64,000 nucleotides of DNA from JAWKWH01 sp963669285. Lineage in GTDB: Bacteria > Pseudomonadota > Alphaproteobacteria > Rhizobiales > Rhizobiaceae. Where the stretch lies: the NCBI GenBank assembly GCA_963669285.2, contig CAXXSI010000016.1, positions 62,001 through 126,000 of the forward strand, given 5' to 3'. Each line of letters begins with the position of its first letter. Within the stretch, counting starts at the first letter, position 1. A program made the translations under genes and the position numbers. The notes beneath the pieces were generated by a model. That model made no database searches. It was not told where the DNA came from and was given only the letters and a program-made list of their open reading frames with translations. Below, piece after piece: positions 27,719 through 36,203 of the stretch.

Positions 27719-30462
27719 GCGGTGGCCTGTCCATGACGGTGAACGGCAACGCTGTTTGCATAGACGATGCCGGAAGCTCTCGCTTGTCGGTGGTGCTGCG
27801 CGACAAGCTGGGCTTCACCGGCACCAAGGTCGGCTGCGATGCAGGCGATTGCGGTGCCTGTACGGTTCTGATTGATGGAAAAATCGCATGTTCCTGCCTT
27901 GTCGCCGCGGGGCAGGTTGCCGGAAGCGAGATTACCACCGTTGAAGGTCTTAGCGCCAATGGCAGCCTGAGCGACTTGCAGAACAGTTTTCTCGCTTACG
28001 GAGCAGCACAGTGCGGTATCTGCACCCCGGGCATGCTGGTCAACGCAAAAGCGTTGCTGGACAGCAATCCGAATCCAAGCCGGGCCGAGGTGCAGGATGC
28101 TCTTGGCGGCGTGCTGTGCAGATGTACCGGCTATGCCAAGATCATCGACGCGGTGATGGGCGCGGCCCAAACACCCCGTCTTGCGACAAATCTGCAGGGC
28201 GGTTTGGGTGACCGCATCCGCCATGTTGACGGCCCGCCGAAAGTGACCGGAGAAGCCGTCTTCAGCGCCGATGAGATCCCCGACGGGTCGGTATGGGTAA
28301 AGGTAATCCGTAGCCCGTACCACCATGGGAGTTTCGTCGTCGGTGACAAGCAGGCATTTTTGGACGCTCATGCCGGTCTTCTGGCGGTGTTCGACGCTTC
28401 CGACGTACCGGGCCGCAACAATCACGGTGTCATTCCACCGTTTGCCGACCAACCCGTGTTTGCCGAAGGTATCGCACGGCACAAAGGCGAAGCGGTTGCC
28501 GCAGTCGCTGGTGAGCGTGAGGCGATTGCGCAACTTGATCCGGCCGATTTTCCAATCGAATGGTCGGAACTTGAACCCGCGCTGACGCCCGACGCGGCGA
28601 TGAAGAACGATGCGCCCACGGTGCACGAAAGCAGGCCCGGCAATGTGCTGGTTCGCGGATTGGTGCGCTGCGGTGATGTCGAGGCGGGGATGACGCAGGC
28701 GGTTCACAACGTTTCGGGCCGGTTTTCGACGCCGTTTATCGAGCACGCCTATATCGAGCCGGAGGCCGGATATGCGCGGCGCGTCGGCAACGGGATTGAA
28801 GTCTTCGGCTGCACCCAGGCCGCGTATATGGATCGGGATGGTCTTGCCGAGATCATGAATTTGGATCCGGACGCGGTGCGGGTGATGCCAAGCGCCTGCG
28901 GCGGCGGATTCGGCTCGAAGCTCGATATCTCGTGGCAACCTTATGTCGCTATCGCCGCCTGGTTGCTCGACCGGCCGGCGGCGATCGCCTTTACGCGCTG
29001 CGAGTCGATGCAATCGACCACCAAGCGCCATCCATCGCAAATTGAGGTTGCGGTTGGCTGTGACGCCGAGGGGCGCATAACCGCGATGCGTTTTTCCGGC
29101 ACGTTTAACACCGGCACATATGCCAGTTGGGGCCCGACGGTCGCCAACCGGGTGCCGGTGCATGCGTCCGGCCCCTATCATATCGAGAACTATTGTGCCG
29201 ACAGCTTGGCGGTTCACACCCACTGCGCGCCGTCCGGTGCGTTTCGCGGATTTGGCGTTCCGCAATCGGCCGTTGCGCAGGAATGTTTGTTTGACGAGCT
29301 TGCTGACAAGGTGGGTCTGGACCGGTTGGAATTCCGGCTGAAGAACGCGCTGGACAACGGACTGCCGACGGTGACCGGGCAAGTCTTCGAGAGCGGGGTC
29401 GGGATCAGGCCTTGCCTCGAGGTGCTGCAAGCCCACTGGCAGGAGGCCAGTACGGCCGCTGAAGCCTTCAACCGTAATGCGGCCCAATCGGGTGCACCGC
29501 TTCGGCGCGGTGTCGGGGTCGGCACCTGCTGGTACGGTTGTGGCAATACTTCGCTGCCCAACCCATCGACAATCCGTATCGGCGTGACAAAGGACGGCAC
29601 CGTGGTTTTGCATCAAGGTGCCATCGATATCGGCCAAGGTTCGAATACGGTCATGGCCCAGATCGCCTCGGAAGTGCTTGGCGTGCCGGCGGCGGATATC
29701 GAAATTGTCGGTCCGGATACCGCGGTAACGCCGGATGGAGGAAAAACCTCGGCGTCACGGCAGACCTTTGTCAGCGGCAAGGCGACGCAGAGATCGGCAG
29801 AAGCGCTCAGGGCGGCGATCCTTCGGCGCGCCAATGTCTCCGAGACTGCCGATATTTCGTTCCGCCATGGAAAGATCGCCGTCAGCGAAGCCGGCACCGA
29901 AACGGAGATCGATCTGGCCAATTTGCCGGTTAATGCACATGGCTATGTGCAGATGGCGGAGGAAACCTACGATCCGCCGACAAAACCGCTTGATGAAAAC
30001 GGACAGGGCATTCCATATGCCGTGTTCGGTTATGGAGCCCAGATGGTAGAACTTACAGTCGACACCAGGCTGGGAACCGTGAAACTGGAAAAGATTACCG
30101 CGGCCCACGACGTTGGGCGCGCCATCAATCCAATGCTGGTCGAAGGCCAGATCGAAGGCGGGATTGCACAGGGAATAGGCCTGGCGCTAATGGAGGAGTT
30201 TATCCCGGGCCGTACCGAGAATTTGCACGATTACCTGATACCGACCATTGGCGACGTGCCGCCGATTGAGAGCATTATTGTCGAGGTGGCGGATGGGGAG
30301 GGGCCATTTGGTGCCAAGGGGCTGGGAGAACATGTCCTGATCCCGACGGCACCCGGCATTCTCAATGCGATCCGTGATGCAACGGGCGCAATGGTTCGCG
30401 ATTTGCCTGCCACGCCGGACAGGGTATTGAAGGCCATCAGAGAGGCCAGGAACGATGGTTGA
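27715..30462 (+). CDS. Molybdenum hydroxylase, fused 2Fe-2S and molybdopterin subunit
   Basis: 915 residues. Residues about 1-160 form the two 2Fe-2S domains (CDAGDCGACTVLIDGKIACSC, then QCGICTPGML and CRCTGY); the rest is the Ald_Xan_dh molybdopterin part with GGGFGSKLD, SGAFRGFGVPQSAV, GAIDIGQGSNTVMAQ and the catalytic Glu in KGLGEHVLIPTAPG. The fused order is like the Desulfovibrio aldehyde oxidoreductase (Mop), but here an FAD subunit is encoded alongside. By context I propose hydroxylation of an N-heteroaromatic carboxylate such as nicotinate, as in the Eubacterium barkeri route; an aldehyde substrate is not excluded. It overlaps the FAD gene by 4 bp and the next gene by 8 bp. Confidence 0.85.
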   Translation: MSGGLSMTVNGNAVCIDDAGSSRLSVVLRDKLGFTGTKVGCDAGDCGACTVLIDGKIACSCLVAAGQVAGSEITTVEGLSANGSLSDLQNSFLAYGAAQCGICTPGMLVNAKALLDSNPNPSRAEVQDALGGVLCRCTGYAKIIDAVMGAAQTPRLATNLQGGLGDRIRHVDGPPKVTGEAVFSADEIPDGSVWVKVIRSPYHHGSFVVGDKQAFLDAHAGLLAVFDASDVPGRNNHGVIPPFADQPVFAEGIARHKGEAVAAVAGEREAIAQLDPADFPIEWSELEPALTPDAAMKNDAPTVHESRPGNVLVRGLVRCGDVEAGMTQAVHNVSGRFSTPFIEHAYIEPEAGYARRVGNGIEVFGCTQAAYMDRDGLAEIMNLDPDAVRVMPSACGGGFGSKLDISWQPYVAIAAWLLDRPAAIAFTRCESMQSTTKRHPSQIEVAVGCDAEGRITAMRFSGTFNTGTYASWGPTVANRVPVHASGPYHIENYCADSLAVHTHCAPSGAFRGFGVPQSAVAQECLFDELADKVGLDRLEFRLKNALDNGLPTVTGQVFESGVGIRPCLEVLQAHWQEASTAAEAFNRNAAQSGAPLRRGVGVGTCWYGCGNTSLPNPSTIRIGVTKDGTVVLHQGAIDIGQGSNTVMAQIASEVLGVPAADIEIVGPDTAVTPDGGKTSASRQTFVSGKATQRSAEALRAAILRRANVSETADISFRHGKIAVSEAGTETEIDLANLPVNAHGYVQMAEETYDPPTKPLDENGQGIPYAVFGYGAQMVELTVDTRLGTVKLEKITAAHDVGRAINPMLVEGQIEGGIAQGIGLALMEEFIPGRTENLHDYLIPTIGDVPPIESIIVEVADGEGPFGAKGLGEHVLIPTAPGILNAIRDATGAMVRDLPATPDRVLKAIREARNDG

Positions 30463-31978
30463 AACAGCCGCCAAGACAGAAAAGATCCGCTGCGATGCGT
30501 GCCCGGTGATGTGTTACATCGCCGATGGCAGGTCGGGCGCCTGTGACCGTTATGCCAATGAGGGCGGACAACTTGTACGCCTCGACGCGCTGACCATCAT
30601 CGAGCGCAACGCGGAGAAAGGGGGAGAGCTGGTTCCATTCCTGGAGAGTGCAAAGGAGTGGGACGGCGAGATTATCGCACAACCGGGTACTTTCATTACC
30701 GCGGTCGGTGCCGGGACAACCTATCCGGATTACAAGCCCGCTCCATTTATCGTTTCGAGCGAGGTCGATGGTATCGATATGGTCACCGTCGTGACCGAAG
30801 GCATATACAGCTACTGCGGCGCCAAGCTCAAAATCGATACCGACCGGCACTTGGGACCGGAGCGCAATCTGGTCCGCGCGCAGGGTGAACCGGTCGGACA
30901 TGTGACCACCGGGGAATACGGATCGCAGATGCTTGCGATCGGCGGTGTGCACCATCTGACCGGCGGCGGCAAGAAGGAAGGTCGCGTGACCTGCGCAACA
31001 TTGCTGGCGCTGTGCAATCGCGAACCCGTCGAGCTCGAAATCGATGAGGGATCAACGGTTGTGGTGCAGGCCGGACAGGCGCCGATCGTCAATGGCGTGA
31101 CGGAGGAACGGATGCGCGTCGGTTGCGGTTCGGCGACGGTCGGTATGTTTGCATCCCAGTGGAAGGGCCTTGTCGACGAAGTGGTCGTTGTCGACGACCA
31201 TATTACCGGGGTGATGTCGGAACATCAGGCTGGCAAAGTGATCGGATGGGAACCGACCGGCATCAAGATCAAGGGACGGCGCTCCACCCCAGGACGCTAT
31301 TTCCAGGTCGCCGAACCAGGAACGGGATGGGGTGGAACCAATCTGAACGATCCCCTGCTGATCCTGGGCGAATTCAATGCAAAGGTGGCAAAACCAGGCC
31401 AATCATTGCTGATGGTTTCGACCACCGGGGAGCAGTTTGCATATTATGAACTGGATGAAGCGCTCAATCCGGTGAAGCTGGACATGCCGGACAGGTTGAT
31501 GCCGTCTGTCATTCGCATCGAGGAAAATTGCGAGCCGGCGTTATGTTCGGTGGTGTTCATGGGCGGTGCCGGTGGTTCGTTGCGAGCCGGCGTGACCGAA
31601 AATCCGGTCAAGCTGACCCGATCCGTCAAGCAGGCCCTGACCTACGTGACCTGCGGCGGCGCGCCAGCCTATATCTGGCCCGGTGGGGGAATAACGGTGA
31701 TGGCCGATGTTACGCGCATGCCGGAAAACTCGTTCGGCTATGTGCCGACACCGGCGCTGGTCGCGCCGATTGAATTCACCATGCGCAGCGAAGACTACGA
31801 GGCGCTGGGCGGGCATATGGATCACGTCATGCCGTTGGCCGACGTCGCGGCCGGCACAAGAGCCAAACAGAGCGACCATATTTTGAAAGGTAAACGGCAG
31901 GTGGGGCAGGGCGAGGAGAATCCCTGGCCGACCGAAGCGCGCCACTATCGTTGGGGCAGCAAAGAGGACGGTGAATGA
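30455..31978 (+). CDS. 6-hydroxynicotinate reductase homologue (iron-sulfur flavoprotein)
   Basis: 507 residues. The N-terminus has CDACPVMC (C13, C16, C20) plus C30, a 4Fe-4S ligand set; other cysteines are C121, C180, C187, C224, C359, C364 and C400. The remainder matches proteins annotated as 6-hydroxynicotinate reductase, with GIYSYCGAKLKIDTDRHLG and YIWPGGGITVMADVTRMPENSFG. The characterised E. barkeri enzyme reduces 6-hydroxynicotinate to 1,4,5,6-tetrahydro-6-oxonicotinate with ferredoxin and carries a covalent flavin plus several Fe-S clusters. Here only one clear ferredoxin-type motif is visible. An enamidase homologue nearby supports the same chemistry. The actual ring substrate is not proven. 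Confidence 0.78.
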   Translation: MVETAAKTEKIRCDACPVMCYIADGRSGACDRYANEGGQLVRLDALTIIERNAEKGGELVPFLESAKEWDGEIIAQPGTFITAVGAGTTYPDYKPAPFIVSSEVDGIDMVTVVTEGIYSYCGAKLKIDTDRHLGPERNLVRAQGEPVGHVTTGEYGSQMLAIGGVHHLTGGGKKEGRVTCATLLALCNREPVELEIDEGSTVVVQAGQAPIVNGVTEERMRVGCGSATVGMFASQWKGLVDEVVVVDDHITGVMSEHQAGKVIGWEPTGIKIKGRRSTPGRYFQVAEPGTGWGGTNLNDPLLILGEFNAKVAKPGQSLLMVSTTGEQFAYYELDEALNPVKLDMPDRLMPSVIRIEENCEPALCSVVFMGGAGGSLRAGVTENPVKLTRSVKQALTYVTCGGAPAYIWPGGGITVMADVTRMPENSFGYVPTPALVAPIEFTMRSEDYEALGGHMDHVMPLADVAAGTRAKQSDHILKGKRQVGQGEENPWPTEARHYRWGSKEDGE

Positions 31979-32889
31979 GCGGATTTGCCGATATTCCCGT
32001 TGCTGCGATGACGCCCGACGGCCGGCGCCTGAACTTGCGGCACGGTCCGATCGATTTGTGGATCGAGGCTGACGGGGACGCTTGCGACGTCGCCACCGCA
32101 TACCGGCAGGCCGCCAAGGCGTTTCAAACGGTATTGACCGATCTCGTGGGTGAACTTGCGCTGTTGCGGCGTCCCTTATCGGCGGCGACCGACGTTCCTT
32201 CCGGCCCGGTGGCGCGTCGCATGCATTGTGCGGCCATGGCGCATTCGAACCAATTCGTCACGCCGATGGCCGCGGTTGCCGGCGCCGTGGCCGATCATCT
32301 TGTTCATGCGCTCGTCAAGGGTCGCGACCTGAAGCGGGCCTATGTCAACAATGGTGGCGATATCGCATTGTATCTGTCCCCGGACACAGATTTTGACATA
32401 GGCATTTGCGCCAATCCGATTACGCGACAATTGGCCGGAAGCGTCAGGATCAATGGAGATGATGCGGTTCGTGGCGTCGCCACCAGCGGCTGGCGCGGGC
32501 GCAGCCACTCGTTCGGCATTGCTGATGCGGTCACCGTGCTTGGCGCTGATGCCGCAGCGGCCGACGCGGCGGCAACGATGATTGCCAATGAGGTAACATT
32601 GAATTCGCCGCATGTTCAGCGTTTGCCCGCCAGCGCATTGTCCCCGGATTCCGATCTTGGGGACCGTCCTGTTACGGTTGCGGTGGATGATCTGTCACCA
32701 GTCGAGGTTCGAAAAGCACTCGACAGCGGTGATAATGCGGCTCACGCGATGCTGGAGCGCGGCTTGATCTCAGCCGCATTCATCTGCCTTGACGGCGAAA
32801 TCAGAATTGTCGGTGAAAAGCAGCTGTCACCTGATTTATCGGTAGATCAAATAGAACCCGCAGCAGCGCTGGAGGACCTAAATGCCTGA
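31975..32889 (+). CDS. UPF0280 family protein (ApbE-like fold)
   Basis: 304 residues, overlapping the reductase gene as ATGA. Family features are VARRMHCAAMAHSNQFVTPMAAVAGAVADH, YVNNGGDIALYL, and GVATSGWRGRSHSFGIADAVTVLG. UPF0280 proteins are structurally related to ApbE, the enzyme that attaches FMN covalently to threonine; no activity has been established for them to my knowledge. The position directly after a homologue of an enzyme with a covalent flavin makes a flavin-transferase role an attractive but untested idea. Confidence 0.8.
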   Translation: MSGFADIPVAAMTPDGRRLNLRHGPIDLWIEADGDACDVATAYRQAAKAFQTVLTDLVGELALLRRPLSAATDVPSGPVARRMHCAAMAHSNQFVTPMAAVAGAVADHLVHALVKGRDLKRAYVNNGGDIALYLSPDTDFDIGICANPITRQLAGSVRINGDDAVRGVATSGWRGRSHSFGIADAVTVLGADAAAADAAATMIANEVTLNSPHVQRLPASALSPDSDLGDRPVTVAVDDLSPVEVRKALDSGDNAAHAMLERGLISAAFICLDGEIRIVGEKQLSPDLSVDQIEPAAALEDLNA

Positions 32890-33466
32890 AGTGATCGTCA
32901 GAAAGACGGTGACAGTCGTTGACGAGATTTTTCATGAAGGTGGTCCGGCATCGAATGTGCCGGTGCGGCGCGCGGCAGCGCTGGCAGTGATCAAGAATCC
33001 GTTCGCCGGACGCTATGTGGAAGAGATTGTTGGTTTTATCGATGATCTGAAACCGCTTGGCCTGAAGATGGCGGAAGAGTTGATTGCCGTGCTCGGCGGC
33101 GACGCTACCGTCGTGGAAGGTTACGGAAAGGGCGCCATTGTCGGTGAAGCCGGCGAACTGGAACACGCGGCACTCTGGCACGCGCCGGGCGGTTACTCGA
33201 TGCGCGAGAAGATACCGGCATCCAAGGCGATCGTGCCATCGTCGAAAAAGGTCGGTGGTCCCGGTTGCCGTCTGGATATCCCGGTAACGCACTCCAACGC
33301 TTCTTATGTGCGTTCGCATTTCGATGCGATTGAGGTTGGCATTAACGATGCACCACGGGCTGATGAAATGGTCGTGGCGCTCGTCATGACCACGGGACCG
33401 CGAGTACACAACCGCGCGGGCGGATTGGATGCCAGTAAAATCGTCGGGGAGGATGGATTGAGATGA
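32882..33466 (+). CDS. Amino acid synthesis (PF06684) family protein, copy 1
   Basis: 194 residues, overlapping the UPF0280 gene by 8 bp. Visible family segments are VRRAAALAVIKNPFAGRY, GYGKGAIVGEAGELEHAAL and the C-terminal YVRSHFDAIEVGINDAPRADEMVVAL. The family name comes from an old annotation and no reaction is known. It is paralogous to the next gene, and the two may form a heteromer. Confidence 0.8.
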   Translation: MPEVIVRKTVTVVDEIFHEGGPASNVPVRRAAALAVIKNPFAGRYVEEIVGFIDDLKPLGLKMAEELIAVLGGDATVVEGYGKGAIVGEAGELEHAALWHAPGGYSMREKIPASKAIVPSSKKVGGPGCRLDIPVTHSNASYVRSHFDAIEVGINDAPRADEMVVALVMTTGPRVHNRAGGLDASKIVGEDGLR

Positions 33467-34050
33467 GTAAAGCAAAAATCAGGAAAATCGTCACGGTGGT
33501 CGAACAAACCAATATCGAAATGGACAAGACCATCGATCCGCCGACCAGGCGTGCGGCGAGCATCGCGGTCATCGAAAATCCGTTTTCCGGGCGCTATCAG
33601 GATGATCTTGATGACCTGATGGCGATCGGCGAGGAACTCGGCGGTTTGCTTGGCGACAAATGCGTGGTGGCACTTGGTATTTCACCGGCGCAGGCCGAGA
33701 GCTATGGAAAAGCGGCGATGGTCGGCGAAAACGGTGAACTTGAGCACGCTGCCGCCATTTTGCATCCACGCCTCGGCAAACCACTCAGGGCGGCGGTCGA
33801 AAAGGGCGCAGCTCTGGTTCCGTCTTCAAAGAAGATGGGTTCGATGGGCCAGCCCCTCGATGTGCCGCTCGGCCACAAGGATGCCGCCTATGTCCGGTCG
33901 CATTTTGACGGGATGGAAGTGCGGATCAACGATGCACCGCGCGCCAATGAAATCATGGTCGCCATAGCGGTGACCGACTCCGGCAGGCCATTGCCGCGGG
34001 TCGGAGGGCTGGAAGCCAAAGACGCCGAGGGCAAGGACGGACTGCGTTAG
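33463..34050 (+). CDS. Amino acid synthesis (PF06684) family protein, copy 2
   Basis: 195 residues, overlapping copy 1 as ATGA. It shares TRRAASIAVIENPFSGRY, SYGKAAMVGENGELEHAA, VPSSKKMG and YVRSHFDGMEVRINDAPRANEIMVA with copy 1, with clear divergence between the two. It is the last gene of the seven-gene operon; 136 bp separate it from the MarR gene. Function unknown; its invariable place after the ring-reductase module suggests a step on an early product or a role in enzyme assembly. Confidence 0.8.
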   Translation: MSKAKIRKIVTVVEQTNIEMDKTIDPPTRRAASIAVIENPFSGRYQDDLDDLMAIGEELGGLLGDKCVVALGISPAQAESYGKAAMVGENGELEHAAAILHPRLGKPLRAAVEKGAALVPSSKKMGSMGQPLDVPLGHKDAAYVRSHFDGMEVRINDAPRANEIMVAIAVTDSGRPLPRVGGLEAKDAEGKDGLR

Positions 34051-34186
34051 GGCGCTGTTGGAAATCACCGTACAGGCCCGGGAGCGTCCTTGAAATTCGG
34101 GCGTTTCAATTTGCCCCAATCCGATCTATGAATCCTGTGGCTTTTCAGGAAGGGAGTTCGGTATTTCCGGGCAGCGGCAGCAAGAA

Positions 34187-34621
34187 TTGACAAAAAACAT
34201 CGAAAAACCAACCAACTACAAACTTGATCAGCAAATCGGTTTCATCCTGCGAAAGGCCAATCAGCGGCACACGGCAATATTCGCCAGCATGATTCCGGGC
34301 GACCTTACGCCGATGCAGCTGGCAGCGATGGCCAAGCTCAATGAGTTGGGCGAGTGTTCGCAAAACAGGCTTGGGCGACTTGTTGCGATAGACGCGGCGA
34401 CAATCAAGGGCGTTGTCGACCGTCTTGCCGCTCGTGGTCTGCTGACGACACGACCGGATGCAACAGATCGTCGGCGAACGATCGTTTCTCTGTCGCCGAC
34501 CGGCCGGGAACTGTCGACGGAAGCATTTGAGACCGCAAAACGGATTACGGCCGCCACATTGGAACCGCTCACCGGTGATGAGCAGCGTTTGTTGCTGTCG
34601 CTGCTGTCCAAAATTGCCTAG
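34187..34621 (+). CDS. MarR family regulator, NicR/BpsR-like
   Basis: 144 residues with a winged helix: LTPMQLAAMAKLNELGECSQNRLGRL, recognition helix region DAATIKGVVDRLAARGLL and wing TTRPDATDRRRTIVSLSPTG. The segment SQNRLGRLVAIDAATIKGVVDRL resembles MarR repressors of nicotinate catabolism (NicR of Pseudomonas putida, BpsR of Bordetella), which respond to 6-hydroxynicotinate. That resemblance is from memory and needs a search. The start is a TTG with no strong ribosome binding site, so it is uncertain. The stop codon TAG is also the first three bases of the following repeat. Confidence 0.75.
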   Translation: MTKNIEKPTNYKLDQQIGFILRKANQRHTAIFASMIPGDLTPMQLAAMAKLNELGECSQNRLGRLVAIDAATIKGVVDRLAARGLLTTRPDATDRRRTIVSLSPTGRELSTEAFETAKRITAATLEPLTGDEQRLLLSLLSKIA

Positions 34622-34852
34622 AGCGTGTCCGGCTTAAGTGGGAGCGGTTTGATGGCAAAAAGACTGCCAAGCAGGCGAACCGTCAAGCGCTTGAATGATA
34701 TGGATAAACCGCAACCGTTTGAACTTGGTCTTTTGCGCCCCGGTCTGCGTCGCGCGGGTCTAACGGTACTCGCACCGCGTCGCCCCGTGCTCCTTGCCGG
34801 AACACAAAATCCCTGCGTTCAAACGATTCCATTCAAGCCGGATACGCTCTAA
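34619..34852. repeat. Palindromic intergenic repeat, about 234 bp, inverted ends
   Basis: The ends are inverted copies: AGAGCGTGTCCGGCTT (34620-34635) and AAGCCGGATACGCTCT (34835-34850), differing at one base, with similarity continuing a few bases further. It fills the gap between the convergent MarR and enamidase genes. A matching end fragment occurs at 45098-45116. I recognise the general form as a widespread Rhizobiales intergenic element. The frame of 75 codons inside it is not a credible gene. Confidence 0.7.
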
Positions 34853-34860
34853 CCGGTTAT

Positions 34861-36039
34861 CTACCCCGAGACGATCTCAGGCAGGGTGGTGGCCGGCGGC
34901 GTGTTTCGGCTTCGATGTGAGCGCACAACGCCATCAATAACAGTCATGCCGACGCCGGGCAGATTGCCTTGGTGGATCGATTCCAGCATGTCCTTGCCGG
35001 GCGCATGTTGCGCGCGGTCGATCAGAATGAAGTCCGCGGATTTGCCGACTTCGATGATCCCGCAGTCGAGATCGCGCATGCGGGCGGTGTTTCCGGTGGC
35101 GAAGCAGAAGGCGATTTCAGGCGGGATGTCGCCAAGGCTCGACAGCATGGCGATCATGCGCAGGATGCCGAGCGGCTGAACGCCGGATCCCGCCGGAGCG
35201 TCGGTTCCCAGGATGACACGGTCGGGTTGCTTGAGTTCGAAGGCGGTGCGCATGGCGAGCAGGCCGGCCCGCTCGTTGCCGTTGTGAACAATCTCGATAC
35301 CGCGCTGGCAACTCTCGCAAAGGCAGGTGATCTGGTCATCGGGCAGGGCGGTGTGACCACCGTTGATATGACCGATTATGTCGGCATCGGCTTCCAGTAC
35401 GACATCCTTGTCGATGAGACCGGAGCCCGGAATGGAAGGTCCGCCGGTGTGAATGGTCGACTGCATGCCGTATTTGCGCGCCCATTTGACCATTTGCTGG
35501 GCCGTCTCGCCGGCCTTGACCGACCCCAGCCCGACCTCGCCGAGCAGCTTGACGCCGGCTTTGGCCATGTCCTTGAAGTCCTGCTCTTCCATGCCCTCTT
35601 CGATCACCGGGGCGCCTGCATGCATCTTGACACCGGAGGGGCGAAAATTTTCGTACCAGCGCTGCGAGGCGATCGCCATTGCCTTGAGACCGACAATATC
35701 CTTTGGCCGTCCAGGCGCGTGCACCTCGCCGGCCGAGATCATTGTAGTGACGCCGCCGTGCAGGCAGGAATCGATCCAGTTGATCTGCTGCTGACGCGGC
35801 GTGTAATCGCCGATGACCGGATGCACATGGCTGTCGATAAGGCCGGGAGAAAGTGTGACGCCCTTTGCATCGATGACCGTTTGTGCCCGATCGGTGTCGA
35901 GGTCCACCTCCTTACCAATCGCGGCAATTCTGCCGTCAACCGCTACGACGCAATCGCCATCGAGAAGCGGCTGCTCAAGCTTGCCTGACAGGATCAATCC
36001 GATGTTCCTGATGACTAGTTTTTGCGCCTGATCGGCCAT
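34861..36039 (-). CDS. Enamidase homologue (amidohydrolase family)
   Basis: 392 residues of the metal-dependent amidohydrolase superfamily. Metal-binding candidates in order are H71 and H73 (SHVHPVIGDY), E168 (LLGEVGLG), H197 (TIHTGG), H224 (GHINGG) and D280 (GTDAPAG). Long stretches follow the E. barkeri enamidase as I remember it: LHGGVTTMISAG, PGRPKD, GVKMHAGAPV, GPSIPGSGLI and SRNTPPA at the C-terminus. Enamidase hydrolyses 1,4,5,6-tetrahydro-6-oxonicotinate to ammonia and 2-formylglutarate, the step after the ring reductase encoded nearby. It lies convergent to the MarR gene and downstream of the FAH-family gene. Confidence 0.82.
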   Translation of the reverse strand: MADQAQKLVIRNIGLILSGKLEQPLLDGDCVVAVDGRIAAIGKEVDLDTDRAQTVIDAKGVTLSPGLIDSHVHPVIGDYTPRQQQINWIDSCLHGGVTTMISAGEVHAPGRPKDIVGLKAMAIASQRWYENFRPSGVKMHAGAPVIEEGMEEQDFKDMAKAGVKLLGEVGLGSVKAGETAQQMVKWARKYGMQSTIHTGGPSIPGSGLIDKDVVLEADADIIGHINGGHTALPDDQITCLCESCQRGIEIVHNGNERAGLLAMRTAFELKQPDRVILGTDAPAGSGVQPLGILRMIAMLSSLGDIPPEIAFCFATGNTARMRDLDCGIIEVGKSADFILIDRAQHAPGKDMLESIHQGNLPGVGMTVIDGVVRSHRSRNTPPATTLPEIVSG

Positions 36040-36071
36040 TGCATCCTCCTGTAGGAACAGTCAGCAGTTTT

Positions 36072-36086
36072 GTTTGTATGCTAACA
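36072..36086. promoter_or_regulatory. Candidate operator (TGTTAG motif, site 2)
   Basis: GTTTGTATGCTAACA, which reads TGTTAGCATACAAAC on the other strand, lies 33 bp upstream of the enamidase start. It has partial dyad symmetry (GTTTG-N4-CTAAC) and resembles site 1 in front of the aldehyde oxidoreductase operon. Confidence 0.3.
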
Positions 36087-36203
36087 TTGAAGGCGAAGTG
36101 GCACAATTGCATCGATTGTGCACAAGGCTTCTGCGCCAAGGCGTCCGAACAATCGAATCTGTCTTCCTTGGCGAACCGATATCCCGCAATGCTGCGGCGC
36201 AGT

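Noticed and set aside
27307..29637. 776-codon minus-strand frame opposite the molybdenum hydroxylase subunit
   Set aside because: It is the antisense shadow of a well-supported gene with all motifs in place; the translation is rich in Arg, His and Gly and matches no family.
34625..34852. 75-codon plus-strand frame after the MarR gene
   Set aside because: It lies entirely inside the palindromic intergenic repeat.
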